A stretch of 64,000 bases of DNA from contig NZ_CP061315.1 of assembly GCF_018688315.1 (NCBI RefSeq), forward strand, positions 310,001-374,000. Direction: 5' to 3'. Both the position numbers and the translations under genes were made by a program. The notes beneath the pieces are model-generated. The model ran no database searches and had not been told where the DNA came from. It was given only the letters and a program-made list of their open reading frames with translations. Each line of letters opens with the position of its first letter. The stretch's first letter is position 1. Positions 51,295-60,242 of this stretch are shown one piece after another. The DNA is from Polynucleobacter sp. AP-Kolm-20A-A1. GTDB lineage: Bacteria; Pseudomonadota; Gammaproteobacteria; Burkholderiales; Burkholderiaceae.

Positions 51295-51833
51295 GCTCCA
51301 GGCTTTTTCCATTGGTAAAACTGGGGATAGACTCGCATCACAACGGGTCCATCAAAGTCCCAAGATTTACAGGTACCCAAATATTTAGGCGGTTCTTTAC
51401 CTTCTGGATCAAAAAATGCGCCTGGAATGGATTGAAAGGCTGCTGTCGCTAGACTGTTGAGAAGTTCTCGCAAGTGAGTGCAGCCTTTAATTCCGCCTAT
51501 ATTCATATCAATTGTTTTTCGCCAACCTTTTCCAAGCTTTGCGCCAATGAGAGAGTGCATAGGGGGAACGGCAGCAGTACATTCAGCGTGTGGGTGTCCA
51601 TCCATAACGGCTTCAATGTCTTGTACAACTAGATCGCTATTTAACGTGACACGTACCCACATGTCATGAAACGCCTCACCAGGCTGCCAGGTTTTAGCGC
51701 TCGTAACAAAAGGATTTGATTTGTAGTCCTTTAGATGACCTTCAATATCCCATAGTCCATCCTCCCTTGCATACCCCTGAAAGGTAATCTCTCTTGTATG
51801 AAGTGGTGAGCGAGGTTTTGGGGCTGAAAGCAT
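51291..51833 (-). CDS. DUF2889 family protein
   Basis: The 180-residue protein has HTREITFQGYAREDGLWDIEGHL near the start and GWRKTIDMNIGGIKGCTHLRELL in the middle, the typical DUF2889 blocks. No function is known to me. Conserved H and C residues (C in GCTHL) could be catalytic or metal-binding, but this cannot be shown here. It is a single gene on the minus strand next to the pseudouridine synthase gene on the plus strand. Confidence 0.8.
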   Translation of the reverse strand: MLSAPKPRSPLHTREITFQGYAREDGLWDIEGHLKDYKSNPFVTSAKTWQPGEAFHDMWVRVTLNSDLVVQDIEAVMDGHPHAECTAAVPPMHSLIGAKLGKGWRKTIDMNIGGIKGCTHLRELLNSLATAAFQSIPGAFFDPEGKEPPKYLGTCKSWDFDGPVVMRVYPQFYQWKKPGA

Positions 51834-51916
51834 GGTGATGGATAGGTATAAGGTGGATGCCTAATGATATCAACTGCTAGAAAATCAGGGGTGCTCTGTA
51901 GTATTCTCTGCAGCAT

Positions 51917-52642
51917 ATGGCAAAACCCATTTCCTTAGAAAAAATCCTCTTTAGCCAAGGCTTTGGTACACGTCGCTATTGCAGCGATTTGGTATATGCA
52001 GACCTCGTTAAAGTGAATGGGGTGCAGGCGGAAGATCCTGAGCAGCGCATTCCCACTGAAGGCTTAACGCTGAATGTTGAGGGTAAGGATTGGGAATATC
52101 ACGAAAAGGCTTACATTGCCTTTAATAAGCCACCCAACTATGAGTGCTCGCATAAGACTACACATCATCCTAGCGTCTATAGCCTCTTACCCAGTCCTTT
52201 TGTAGAGCGAGGGCTGCAATGCGTTGGACGTCTAGACTATGACACTACGGGTCTATTATTAATTTCTGATGATGGTCAGTTTATCCATAAGATGACCACT
52301 CCAAAGAAAAATATCGGTAAGGTTTATGAGATCACCACACCTGATCCAATAACTCAAAGTCAAATAGATCATCTGCTCAATGGAGTGGTATTAGATGATG
52401 ATCCTAAGCCTTGTTATGCCACTGCTTGCAAATTGATTTCTGAGAACGTATTGGCGATGACCATCGTTGAAGGTCGCTACCATCAGGTCAAGCGCATGAT
52501 GGCTGCCGTGGGTAACCATGTTGCCAAACTGCATCGAGTTGAAATCGGTGCTTACGTCATGCCTGCCGATTTGGCTGAGGGTCAGTGGCGCTGGCTATAC
52601 CCAGAAGATTTAAAGCAACTATCTCAAAGTGTTGCCTCTTAA
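51917..52642 (+). CDS. rsuA: 16S rRNA pseudouridine synthase, RsuA family
   Basis: The 241-residue enzyme makes pseudouridine at 16S position 516 in E. coli. It has a short S4-like N-terminal domain (ISLEKILFSQGFGTRRYCSDL) and the catalytic motif GRLDYDTTGLLL with its Asp. The VEGRYHQVKRMMAAVGN block is the usual family end. Membership in the RsuA/RluB/RluE/RluF group is sure, and the exact target is likely but not proved. The next gene starts on the base after its stop. Confidence 0.87.
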   Translation: MAKPISLEKILFSQGFGTRRYCSDLVYADLVKVNGVQAEDPEQRIPTEGLTLNVEGKDWEYHEKAYIAFNKPPNYECSHKTTHHPSVYSLLPSPFVERGLQCVGRLDYDTTGLLLISDDGQFIHKMTTPKKNIGKVYEITTPDPITQSQIDHLLNGVVLDDDPKPCYATACKLISENVLAMTIVEGRYHQVKRMMAAVGNHVAKLHRVEIGAYVMPADLAEGQWRWLYPEDLKQLSQSVAS

Positions 52643-52942
52643 ATGAATAGCACTTTGCTACCTCTCGATTATGACTTTGAGGGTGGTGCGCCTTTATGGG
52701 AGAGAGATATTAATCGCAAGATGATCGGGCGCGAATTTATTTTTAAAGACTTTGAGCAGGCTTTTCAATTCATGACACTGAGCGCCCAATATGCTCAAGA
52801 GATTGACCATCATCCCGATTGGTCAAATTCTTGGAATCGGGTGATGGTGAGCTTAACAACGCATTCTGCTGGCGGACTTACTCAGCTGGATATTAAGATG
52901 GCTCAAGCAATGAATCAATTTGCCGAGCAAATCAATTCTTAG
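52643..52942 (+). CDS. Pterin-4a-carbinolamine dehydratase
   Basis: The 99-residue protein has the family block DHHPDWSNSWNRVMVSLTTH, with the two catalytic histidines and a Trp, then AGGLTQLDIKMAQAM. PCD recycles the pterin cofactor of aromatic amino acid hydroxylases and also has roles around molybdopterin. No phenylalanine hydroxylase is in the window. A molybdenum hydroxylase follows at 53357. It begins immediately after the pseudouridine synthase stop (TAAATG), so it is translated from the same transcript. Confidence 0.85.
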   Translation: MNSTLLPLDYDFEGGAPLWERDINRKMIGREFIFKDFEQAFQFMTLSAQYAQEIDHHPDWSNSWNRVMVSLTTHSAGGLTQLDIKMAQAMNQFAEQINS

Positions 52943-52945
52943 TAA

Positions 52946-53161
52946 TTAGTGCTCATCACCTTCGTGATCTTCCTCGTTCATGCTCATGAGGATCGTAGCT
53001 AATAGACCATAGACCACTTCAGTGGAAATCATGCCGTCTTCATCAAGCTCATCAATTAAGTCATTCAAACGATCTTCAGTGGGCTCATTGAGCAAGGTCA
53101 TTGCACATTCACACCCATAGTCAAAATCTTCATCGTTTTGGGTTTGATTTTCTTCGGTCAT
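52946..53161 (-). CDS. Small acidic protein of unknown function
   Basis: The 71-residue protein is strongly acidic (runs of D and E at both ends) and has a C-E-C pair in YGCECAMTLL and a MISTEVVYGLLATILMSM segment of medium hydrophobicity. No family is recognised. Its stop lies 3 bases from that of the convergent pterin dehydratase gene. It has its own upstream region of 195 bases. Confidence 0.55.
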   Translation of the reverse strand: MTEENQTQNDEDFDYGCECAMTLLNEPTEDRLNDLIDELDEDGMISTEVVYGLLATILMSMNEEDHEGDEH

Positions 53162-53356
53162 ATATATCCTTAATTGAGGCTTCAGAATAGCAAATTACGA
53201 CCAAATTCGATAGGAATAAATGAATCTTGTTCGGACTACCTTGGCCGTATATTGACTAACTGAGCTCGAAAGGTCAAATACTGTGCAAAAAATGTGCGCC
53301 TGCAAAAAGCCAATAATGATTTATAGTAATTTGAAAATAGAACTATAGGAGACAGC

Positions 53357-53854
53357 ATGAAACTCAATGTAAATGGAAAAACCCATGATATTGATGTGGA
53401 GCCCGATATGCCCTTGTTGTGGGCAATACGCGAGGTAGTTGGTCTAACGGGTACTAAGTACGGTTGTGGCGTTGCTCAATGCGGCGCTTGTACTGTTTAT
53501 TTAAATGGCGAACCAGTACGATCCTGCTCAATTCCGGTATCAGCCGTCGCAAATGCAAAAATCACAACGATTGAAGCGCTTTCTAAAAATAATACACATC
53601 CTGTGCAGCAAGCCTGGATTGCACTAGATGTTCCCCAGTGCGGATATTGCCAGTCAGGACAAGTGATGGCTGCTGCTGCGCTCCTCAAGAGAAATCCGAA
53701 GCCTACTGATGCAGATATTGATAGTGCTATGGGCAATCTTTGTCGCTGCGGCACATACCAAAAGATTCGGGATGGTATTCATGTGGCATCTGGCCAAAAG
53801 AAATTGGCAGACGTTCTAGCGCAATACGACGCAAGTCTAGCGACTCGCGGATAA
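53357..53854 (+). CDS. 2Fe-2S subunit of an Ior-type molybdenum hydroxylase
   Basis: The 165-residue protein is the small, two-cluster subunit of xanthine dehydrogenase-family enzymes. It has [17 protein letters not shown] (plant-ferredoxin-type cluster) and [10 protein letters not shown] with [11 protein letters not shown] (the second cluster). It passes electrons from the molybdopterin subunit to an acceptor. The ribosome binding site GGAGA lies before the ATG. The large subunit gene follows after 10 bases. Confidence 0.92.
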   Translation: MKLNVNGKTHDIDVEPDMPLLWAIREVVGLTGTKYGCGVAQCGACTVYLNGEPVRSCSIPVSAVANAKITTIEALSKNNTHPVQQAWIALDVPQCGYCQSGQVMAAAALLKRNPKPTDADIDSAMGNLCRCGTYQKIRDGIHVASGQKKLADVLAQYDASLATRG

Positions 53855-53864
53855 GGGGAAGAAT

Positions 53865-56072
53865 ATGACATTAGAAAATACTTCCCGTCGCGAATTTATT
53901 ATCAAGGGTACGATGCTGGGCGGAGGCTTGGTATTAGGTATTGGCGCAATACCGGATGCACTTGCGCAAGCAGGCGCTGCATATGACCCGAACACCCCAA
54001 CTCAATATGGTGAGGCTGAAGTTAATGCTTGGGTCAGCATTAAGCCGGATGACACGGTATATATACGTATAGCGCGTTCAGAAATGGGGCAGGGCACTCG
54101 TACCGGTTTAGCTCAGCTAGTGACTGAAGAGCTTGAGTGCAACTGGAAAAAAGTCAAAACTCAGTCTGCAACCCCAGGGCAAAGTTTGGCGCGTAAACGT
54201 GTTTGGGGTGAGCATGGCACAGGTGGTAGCCGCGGTATTCGAATCTCCGAGGATTATGTGCGTCGCGGTGCTGCCGCTGCTCGAATCATGTTGCTTCAAG
54301 CAGCCGCCGATCAGTGGAAGGTCCCTGTAGGTGAGCTAAAAGTGGATAAGGGTGTGATCACGCATATTCCAACTGGGCGTAAAACTACTTACGGCAAAGT
54401 TGCTGAATTGGCATCCACCTTAACGCCGCCTGATCCTAAGTCGATTACCTTACGCAATCCTCGAGATTGGAAGGTTGCTGGGCAGCCTTACGCACGTCTT
54501 GATACTGCCAATAAGGTAAATGGTTCCAAGGTATACGGCTTGGATCTACAGCTCCCCGGAATGGTTTGCGCATCTATAAAGGCCTGCCCTGTATTTGGCG
54601 GCAAACTGGTGAGTTATGACGAAGCCAAGATCCAAAATATGCGCGGAGTTAAGGGGGTTGTCAAAATTAATGACAGTACTCTGGCCGTTGTAGCTGACAC
54701 CTGGTGGCATGCCAATAACGCGTTAAAAGCTTTGCCAATTGTTTGGGATGAAGGTAAAGCTGCTAGCGTCTCACAAGATGGCATCGATAAGATGTTGCGT
54801 GAAGGCTTAGATGAGCAAGGAGACTTTTGGCAACGCAAAGTCGGCGATGCACCTCAGGCAATTAATAGTTCTGCCAAAAAGGTCGAGGCCATTTATTACA
54901 CGCCATATCGCGCACACGTCACGATGGAGCCGATGAATGCCACCGTCAAAATCACTGGCGATCGTGCGGAAGCTTGGGTGCCAACTCAAAATGGCGAGGG
55001 CTCACTTGCAGCATTATCAGAAGCCACTGGGTTCCCGCTAGCCAATTGTGAAGTTTACAAATTAGATTCTGGTTGCGGCTTAGGGCGTCGTGGCTCAACA
55101 CAAGACTTCACGACTTTTGCTGCCAAAGTGGCGCAAAAATTTCCGGGAGTTCCTGTGAAGGCTATCTGGAGTCGTGAGGAAGACATGACTCATGATTACT
55201 ATCACCCGATTGCGATGGCGAAAATGACTGCCGGTATAGATGGCTCAGGCAATCTAACAGGTATGCATATTAAGGTTGCGGGCCAATCGATTAATGCCAC
55301 ATTAGCGCCGCAGAATATTAAAGATGGCAAGGATGAGCGTCAGCTTCAAGGCTTCTATGAAAAGGGTCCTGATGCGCAGCTCGGGTATACATTCCCAGCA
55401 CTCCTGACTGAGTACGTCATGAAGAACACCCATGTTCCAGTGGGCCCATGGCGAGGTGTGAATACCAATCAAAATGGCATCTTCATGGAATGCTTCATGG
55501 ATGAGTGCGCTAAAGCAGCTGGTAAGGATCCAGTCAAATTTAGACAGGCGCTGATGCAAAGTCATCCAAAGCATTTGGGTGTTCTTAATGCTGCCGCTAA
55601 AAAGGCGGAGTGGGACAAACCATTGCCTGCTGGAACCTATCGTGGCGTGGCTCAGTTCATGGGTTATGCAAGCTACTCAGCCTGCGTAGCTGAGGTGACT
55701 GTGCAAAATAATGTTGTAAAAGTCACCCGTTTAGTATTCGCTCTCAATTCTGGACATGTCGTTAATCCATACTTAACGCGTGAACAAATTGAAGGCTCTG
55801 TTGCCATGGCTTTGGGCGCTATTTTCTTGCCTGAGATTTCAGTTGAAAAAGGCCGGATCAAGCAGCAGAATCTGGACACTTATCCGCTCCTCAAGCTTTC
55901 AGCAACCCCTAGAATTGAAACTGTTCTGGTACCTACTTATGACTTCTGGGGCGGGGTAGGTGAGCCTACTATCTGCGTTGTGGGTCCTGCCGTAGCAAAT
56001 GCAGTCTCTGCTGCGATTGGAAGGCCGGTCCGAAACTTCCCACTAAGCAAAGAAGGTTTAACTTTGGCTTAA
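53865..56072 (+). CDS. Molybdopterin-binding large subunit of an Ior-type dehydrogenase
   Basis: The 735-residue protein has a Tat-type signal (SRREFIIKGTMLGGGLVLGIG, about residues 7-27, cut near ALAQ) and a typical aldehyde/xanthine dehydrogenase second-domain layout. It lacks a fused FAD subunit, as in isoquinoline 1-oxidoreductase (IorB) and related aldehyde dehydrogenases. The CGLGRRGSTQDFT block and GPWRGVNTNQNGIFME block hold the cofactor. The substrate is unknown: aldehydes or N-heterocycles. Periplasmic location is implied. A terminator follows. Confidence 0.88.
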   Translation: MTLENTSRREFIIKGTMLGGGLVLGIGAIPDALAQAGAAYDPNTPTQYGEAEVNAWVSIKPDDTVYIRIARSEMGQGTRTGLAQLVTEELECNWKKVKTQSATPGQSLARKRVWGEHGTGGSRGIRISEDYVRRGAAAARIMLLQAAADQWKVPVGELKVDKGVITHIPTGRKTTYGKVAELASTLTPPDPKSITLRNPRDWKVAGQPYARLDTANKVNGSKVYGLDLQLPGMVCASIKACPVFGGKLVSYDEAKIQNMRGVKGVVKINDSTLAVVADTWWHANNALKALPIVWDEGKAASVSQDGIDKMLREGLDEQGDFWQRKVGDAPQAINSSAKKVEAIYYTPYRAHVTMEPMNATVKITGDRAEAWVPTQNGEGSLAALSEATGFPLANCEVYKLDSGCGLGRRGSTQDFTTFAAKVAQKFPGVPVKAIWSREEDMTHDYYHPIAMAKMTAGIDGSGNLTGMHIKVAGQSINATLAPQNIKDGKDERQLQGFYEKGPDAQLGYTFPALLTEYVMKNTHVPVGPWRGVNTNQNGIFMECFMDECAKAAGKDPVKFRQALMQSHPKHLGVLNAAAKKAEWDKPLPAGTYRGVAQFMGYASYSACVAEVTVQNNVVKVTRLVFALNSGHVVNPYLTREQIEGSVAMALGAIFLPEISVEKGRIKQQNLDTYPLLKLSATPRIETVLVPTYDFWGGVGEPTICVVGPAVANAVSAAIGRPVRNFPLSKEGLTLA

Positions 56073-56113
56073 CTTTAGTGAAAGTTTTGCCAAGGCTTTA
56101 CTTGGAATAAATA

Positions 56114-56139
56114 AAAAGGCCGCTGACGCGGCTTTTTTA
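56114..56139 (+). terminator. Terminator of the molybdenum hydroxylase operon
   Basis: Arms GCCGC (56119-56123) and GCGGC (56128-56132) extended by an A-run and a T-run, with a TGAC loop and six T residues. Confidence 0.8.
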
Positions 56140-56175
56140 TTGCTTTGCGATTGTTTTGATCATCTAATATGGTTT

Positions 56176-56778
56176 ATGAAATTGTTTAAGAGCTTTATCT
56201 TCATTGCCGGACTTGTACCATTGGCGCGCCTATTTTGGCTGGGCACGAATGACGGGCTTGGTGCAAATCCAATTGAATTCATTACGCGCTCCACTGGCAC
56301 ATGGGCCTTAGTTTTTTTGTGCATCACCTTGGCAATGACGCCACTGCGAATTTTCAGTGGATCGACATCTTGGATTAAGGTGCGACGTATGTTGGGTCTA
56401 TTTAGCTTCTTCTATGCCTGCATTCATTTTTCAATCTGGTTTTGGCTTGATCAAAATCTAGATATTGGCGCGATGTGGGCGGATGTAATTAAGCGTCCCT
56501 TTATTACTATGGGTTTTCTGTCATTTGTTTTGCTCATTCCACTGGCTCTCACCTCCAATCAGTGGGCGGTTCGTCTATTGGGGAGGCGCTGGGCTTTATT
56601 ACATAAACTCATTTATCTCATTGCTTGTACTGCCATTGCTCACTACTGGTGGCATAAGGCCGGCAAGAATGATGAGGGTGTTGTGATGATTTATGGGGCG
56701 GTAATTTTGGTGTTGTTGCTTTGTCGTTTGCCAATGATCAAAGCGTTTCTACAAAACAGAATAAAACCGAAGTCGTAA
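56176..56778 (+). CDS. msrQ: MsrQ (YedZ), heme membrane subunit of MsrPQ
   Basis: The ATG at 56176 gives 200 residues. A TTG at 56140 lies inside the preceding terminator and is less likely. The protein has about six helices and heme-ligand histidines in FFYACIHFSIWFWLD and in LLHKLIYLIACTAIAHYWWH, with the GFLSFVLLIPLALTS block. MsrQ passes electrons from the quinone pool to MsrP. Its partner gene lies about 7.2 kb upstream, so they are not in one operon. It is a single gene with no clear ribosome binding site. Confidence 0.9.
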   Translation: MKLFKSFIFIAGLVPLARLFWLGTNDGLGANPIEFITRSTGTWALVFLCITLAMTPLRIFSGSTSWIKVRRMLGLFSFFYACIHFSIWFWLDQNLDIGAMWADVIKRPFITMGFLSFVLLIPLALTSNQWAVRLLGRRWALLHKLIYLIACTAIAHYWWHKAGKNDEGVVMIYGAVILVLLLCRLPMIKAFLQNRIKPKS

Positions 56779-56801
56779 AAGGTGGCTTTAAGTTTTAAGC
56801 T

Positions 56802-57692
56802 TTAAAACTCTGTGGTGTAGCGCATGATGAAGCGACGTGTTTCTACAAAACCATTTTTGATTTCCATATCGCGGCCGTATTGAAGGCTGATGCGGCCAAA
56901 GGGATAGTAAGCCAACGCGCTCAATAAAAATCTTTGAGTATTGACTACATTATTTTGATAGGTATTGCCAATCGTTGTAGCGCCACCAGCTACATAGAAA
57001 TACGAGGCACCAACGGTGTATGTCTGACTGATCTTGTAGATGGGACCAAGTTGCGTAGTCGTCAGCGACTTTTGCGTAAGAGAAGTGTTGGCTGTCGATA
57101 AGCAGGCTGCAGCGCACTGACTATTGCCGCCAAACCACATCGTATCGACCGCAATCATGCCATCTAAATCTCCAATAATGGGTTGTTGATAGCCCATCTG
57201 AATATCTGATTTATAGCGATTTTCTCCGGTGTTAAAAGGTTGCTGGCTGTTATAGCTTCCGGTTGGTGCGGTAAGGTATCCGGCAATACCTAAATATCTG
57301 CGATTGACTCGATCGGAGTATGGCCAGATAGCTGTAGCAAAGGTTAAATCACCAACCCCGGTATCCGTTGGATATGCTGCAAGAGAGCCTGCTGGTTTAA
57401 TCGTTCCATAAGGTAATTGCAAATAGGATACTGCTGGTAGGTCACTTACTGAATATGATGTAAGTAAGCGTAGGATCGCGCTCTGAGTGCTGATATCCGG
57501 ACTCTTGTATGGGCCTGTTGAGACTGCTGAACCATTTCTATAGAACGTACTGTTATCTGTATTGAGATAACTGATCATTGCATGATTTTTTCCTGGTATA
57601 GGAGCAACGATATCGTTCGGCTGCAAATCAATGGCCAGTGCAGTAAATGGCAGGGCCATCAGGGCAAAAGCAAGTGATCGTAAAAATTTCAT
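56802..57692 (-). CDS. Outer-membrane protein, MetA-pathway of phenol degradation-type
   Basis: The 296-residue protein has a signal peptide (cut near ALAIDL) and the typical blocks PYGTIKPAGSLAAYPTDTGVGDL and GYLTAPTGSYN of the Phenol_MetA_deg family. Such outer-membrane proteins act as pores or channels of hydrophobic compounds. The C-terminal RRFIMRYTTEF ends in a phenylalanine typical of barrels. No aromatic-degradation gene is directly adjacent. It is single on the minus strand. Confidence 0.82.
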   Translation of the reverse strand: MKFLRSLAFALMALPFTALAIDLQPNDIVAPIPGKNHAMISYLNTDNSTFYRNGSAVSTGPYKSPDISTQSAILRLLTSYSVSDLPAVSYLQLPYGTIKPAGSLAAYPTDTGVGDLTFATAIWPYSDRVNRRYLGIAGYLTAPTGSYNSQQPFNTGENRYKSDIQMGYQQPIIGDLDGMIAVDTMWFGGNSQCAAACLSTANTSLTQKSLTTTQLGPIYKISQTYTVGASYFYVAGGATTIGNTYQNNVVNTQRFLLSALAYYPFGRISLQYGRDMEIKNGFVETRRFIMRYTTEF

Positions 57693-57784
57693 GTGAATAT
57701 TGTAATTAATATAAAAATTAGATGCTGAATAGACGGTAATGTAATGATATTGGGGGTGCTCCTGTATTCACCTACAATGAATTG

Positions 57785-58108
57785 ATGAAACCACTCCATT
57801 TAAGCCTGTGCAGTGCCTCTTTCTTGTTGAGTGCTTCGGCATTGGCACAGACCCCAATAAATCAGGGGATGCAGACCTTCTCACCTTATTCTGCCGAGCA
57901 AATAAGCGAGTTCAATCATCAAGTGATATCGCCAGTAGAGGGCCCTTTTGGTCCGGTTGCTCCAAATACTCAAGGGATGAACTTAAGACAAAGACCTACT
58001 TTAGATTCTAAGTTGTACAACAATCCTGAAGGTGAGGATGAAGCTGAGGCACTCGAGACGCAGTCAGCTGAGCCCTATCAGCCTTCGAGTCCTGTTATGA
58101 GTTTTTAA
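57785..58108 (+). CDS. Small exported protein of unknown function
   Basis: The ATG at 57785, with a TTG directly before, gives a 107-residue protein. It has a signal peptide (cut near ALAQTP) and a mature part rich in Pro, Gln, Glu and Ser, with EDEAEALETQSAEP near the end. No family is recognised and no motif is visible. It is divergent from the phenol-type outer-membrane protein gene. Confidence 0.55.
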   Translation: MKPLHLSLCSASFLLSASALAQTPINQGMQTFSPYSAEQISEFNHQVISPVEGPFGPVAPNTQGMNLRQRPTLDSKLYNNPEGEDEAEALETQSAEPYQPSSPVMSF

Positions 58109-58132
58109 GTCGAGAACTTATATAAAGCTGAC

Positions 58133-58753
58133 TTAAGCAATTTCGAGATCCGGAATCGAATGGAGTTGTAGCAAGGATTGAGCAGTTTCTGGTGTTGCAT
58201 TTAGCCAGTCATGAAATAACTCAGGCTTCAGTGGCACTATGGTGCGTTTTTCATCTTCTGGTTTATGAAAGCGTCTCATGATGGGATGCTCGCTGGCGTC
58301 AATCGTTAACATTGAAAACGACGCAATCAGCTCACCTGTTTCCGGTTCTGTCCAGGTATCCCATATGGATGCTATCGCCATGGGATCATTATTGGATTGT
58401 TTGATTCCTGTTCGCACTGCTTTACCGGTTTCGTAGTTGGGCTCATAAAACGTATCAGCCAGAGTGAGGGCGTAATGACGCTTTGACCATGCATTTCTAT
58501 AAGAAGGTTTTTCGCTAACCGTTTCTGCTCTGGCGTTATAGGTCTTTCGACCAAACTCTTCATCTTTTGCCCAAGATGGAATTAGCCCAAAACGAGCCAG
58601 ACCAATCGCGGTACGGCCGGTATTGTGGCTCTTAAGTATGATGGAGCCGGGATAGGTTGGAAACACATCATGGGATGCGGCAACAGGCAAATCTAGGTCA
58701 AAATGATTTTTGACCCAATCAATGTTGGCCGTGGTGAGGTATTGAACACACAT
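58133..58753 (-). CDS. HMCES/YedK-type abasic-site shield (SRAP domain)
   Basis: The 206-residue protein has the invariant N-terminal catalytic cysteine: after removal of Met, C2 forms a thiazolidine link to abasic DNA. The blocks ARFGLIPSWAKDEEFGRKTYNARAETV (contains NARAET) and STIDASEHPIMRRF-like (IDASEHPIMRRFH) carry the other active-site residues. The family protects abasic sites in single-stranded DNA and is part of the SOS response in bacteria. It lies convergent with the small exported protein gene. Confidence 0.88.
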   Translation of the reverse strand: MCVQYLTTANIDWVKNHFDLDLPVAASHDVFPTYPGSIILKSHNTGRTAIGLARFGLIPSWAKDEEFGRKTYNARAETVSEKPSYRNAWSKRHYALTLADTFYEPNYETGKAVRTGIKQSNNDPMAIASIWDTWTEPETGELIASFSMLTIDASEHPIMRRFHKPEDEKRTIVPLKPELFHDWLNATPETAQSLLQLHSIPDLEIA

Positions 58754-58834
58754 GTTTTTATTCTACTGTGGCTAGGACTTGCTGACGACCCTCTCCTGTT
58801 ACTATTGGGTCTACTTTTTAGAAAGACTTTATAC

Positions 58835-59677
58835 ATGAAACCCTTGATTTCCTGCCTTAAGCCCAAAATGATCAGCATGCTTGCTGGAGCAATTTTGTCA
58901 GGCATATTTGCCGCCCCCCTCTATGCACAGCAAAGTGGTTTGCCGATTAATGCGGCCGCTTCCGTAAATGGAGCCATCATTACCAATGACATGGTGGAAC
59001 AGGGAATTAAGATGGCGCTATCTCAGGGTCAGAAAGATTCTCCTGAATTGCGCAAAGCGGTAGTTCAGAAATTTATCGAAGTGCTGCTCTTGTCCCAGCA
59101 GGCTGAAAAGGATGGATTAGCTAATTCTGAAAAAGCAAACAGTCAATTGACGCTCATTCGCCAAAATTATTTGGCTGACCTTGAGCTCTCTTCATATATG
59201 GCAAAGAATCCAATCTCTGATGCCGATGTTCAGGCTGAATACAACAAAGAGATTGCCTCTCTTGGTCCACAAGGCATGATTGTTGAATACAAGATCAGCG
59301 ATATTGCTGTGGCAAGCGAAGCAGATGCCCAGGCTGCTTTAAACAGAATTAAAAAAGGCGAGGCGTTTGATAAGGTGGCCAGAAGCGTTTCTTTGGCTCC
59401 CAATAAGGCGCAAGGTGGTGCAGTTGGTTGGGTTCAGCCTGGACAAGTTGGCCCGCAGATTGGTGCGGTATTGATTAATCTAGCTAAAGGTCAGGTATCG
59501 CAAGCCCCCATTCAGGTTCAGCAGGGTTGGTATTTAATTAAATTGGAAGATAAAAAATCGAGCAAGCCGCCAAGCTTTGAGCAGGCTAAGCCAGCGATTC
59601 GTGCTGGAATGACGCAAAGAAAACAGCTTGAGTTTTTATCGCAAATTGCAAAAGATTCTAAGATTATTGTGCAGTAA
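58835..59677 (+). CDS. Exported parvulin-type peptidyl-prolyl isomerase
   Basis: The ATG at 58835 gives a 280-residue protein, and an upstream frame from 58703 has no signal. It has a signal peptide (cut near LYAQQS), a SurA-like N-terminal helical region and a PpiC domain at about 130-250 with VEYKISDIAVAS, RIKKGEAFDKVARSVSLAP and GGAVGWVQPGQV. It assists outer-membrane or periplasmic protein folding. A strong palindromic terminator follows. Confidence 0.87.
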   Translation: MKPLISCLKPKMISMLAGAILSGIFAAPLYAQQSGLPINAAASVNGAIITNDMVEQGIKMALSQGQKDSPELRKAVVQKFIEVLLLSQQAEKDGLANSEKANSQLTLIRQNYLADLELSSYMAKNPISDADVQAEYNKEIASLGPQGMIVEYKISDIAVASEADAQAALNRIKKGEAFDKVARSVSLAPNKAQGGAVGWVQPGQVGPQIGAVLINLAKGQVSQAPIQVQQGWYLIKLEDKKSSKPPSFEQAKPAIRAGMTQRKQLEFLSQIAKDSKIIVQ

Positions 59678-59679
59678 GT

Positions 59680-59705
59680 AAAAAGGGCTCCTCGGAGCCC
59701 TTTTT
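59680..59705. terminator. Bidirectional terminator after the parvulin gene
   Basis: Arms AAAAAGGGCTC (59680-59690) and GAGCCCTTTTT (59695-59705), good U-tracts on both strands. Lies between convergent parvulin and folA genes. Confidence 0.87.
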
Positions 59706-59743
59706 AATGGATTCAACTGCAATGTTGAATCATATGCGGTTCT

Positions 59744-60232
59744 TTATTTTCGCTCTAGCGTTACAAAGTTGAAAGTAATCTCGCCTTCTGATCCTGGGGT
59801 GCGTTCAACCGCGTTCCAGTCTGATTCATTCGGAACTTCAAAAAAAGTATCGCCACCATCAACATCCATATCAATTTCAGTGATGTAGAGGCGATCAGCT
59901 TTATCAAAGGCTTGTTTAAAGAGCTGCTCTCCGCCAATTACAAATACACGCGGAAATTCATTAAGAGAGTTGAGAGCCTCATCCAGAGAGTGCACGACTT
60001 CGGCGCCTGTAAGTTCAAGATCTTTATTGCGAGTAACTACGATGTTGCGACGACCCGGCAAAGGGCGCCCAATAGATTCCCAGGTCTTGCGACCCATGAT
60101 GACAGGGTGGCCGATGGTGACGCGCTTAAAGAATTGCAAATCTGCCGAGATTTTCCAGGGCATCTGGTTATCACGACCGATTACGTGATTGCGCGAACGC
60201 GCAACGATCATGGAGATGGCAGGCTGAGTCAT
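59744..60232 (-). CDS. folA: Dihydrofolate reductase
   Basis: The 162-residue enzyme reduces dihydrofolate to tetrahydrofolate with NADPH. It shows the order MIVARSRNHVIGRDNQMPWKIS, MGRKTWESIGRPLPGRRN and VFVIGGEQLFKQAF, with the active-site Asp expected in the first helix (here within SADLQFFKR). It follows thyA after 10 bases, the usual operon. Confidence 0.95.
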   Translation of the reverse strand: MTQPAISMIVARSRNHVIGRDNQMPWKISADLQFFKRVTIGHPVIMGRKTWESIGRPLPGRRNIVVTRNKDLELTGAEVVHSLDEALNSLNEFPRVFVIGGEQLFKQAFDKADRLYITEIDMDVDGGDTFFEVPNESDWNAVERTPGSEGEITFNFVTLERK

Positions 60233-60242
60233 GGTGGTGTTC

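Noticed and set aside
56791-56809. AT-rich hairpin AGTTTTAA-GCT-TTAAAACT between msrQ and the outer-membrane protein gene
   Set aside because: Eight-base arms without G-C pairs and no clear U-tract. It may be a weak signal only.
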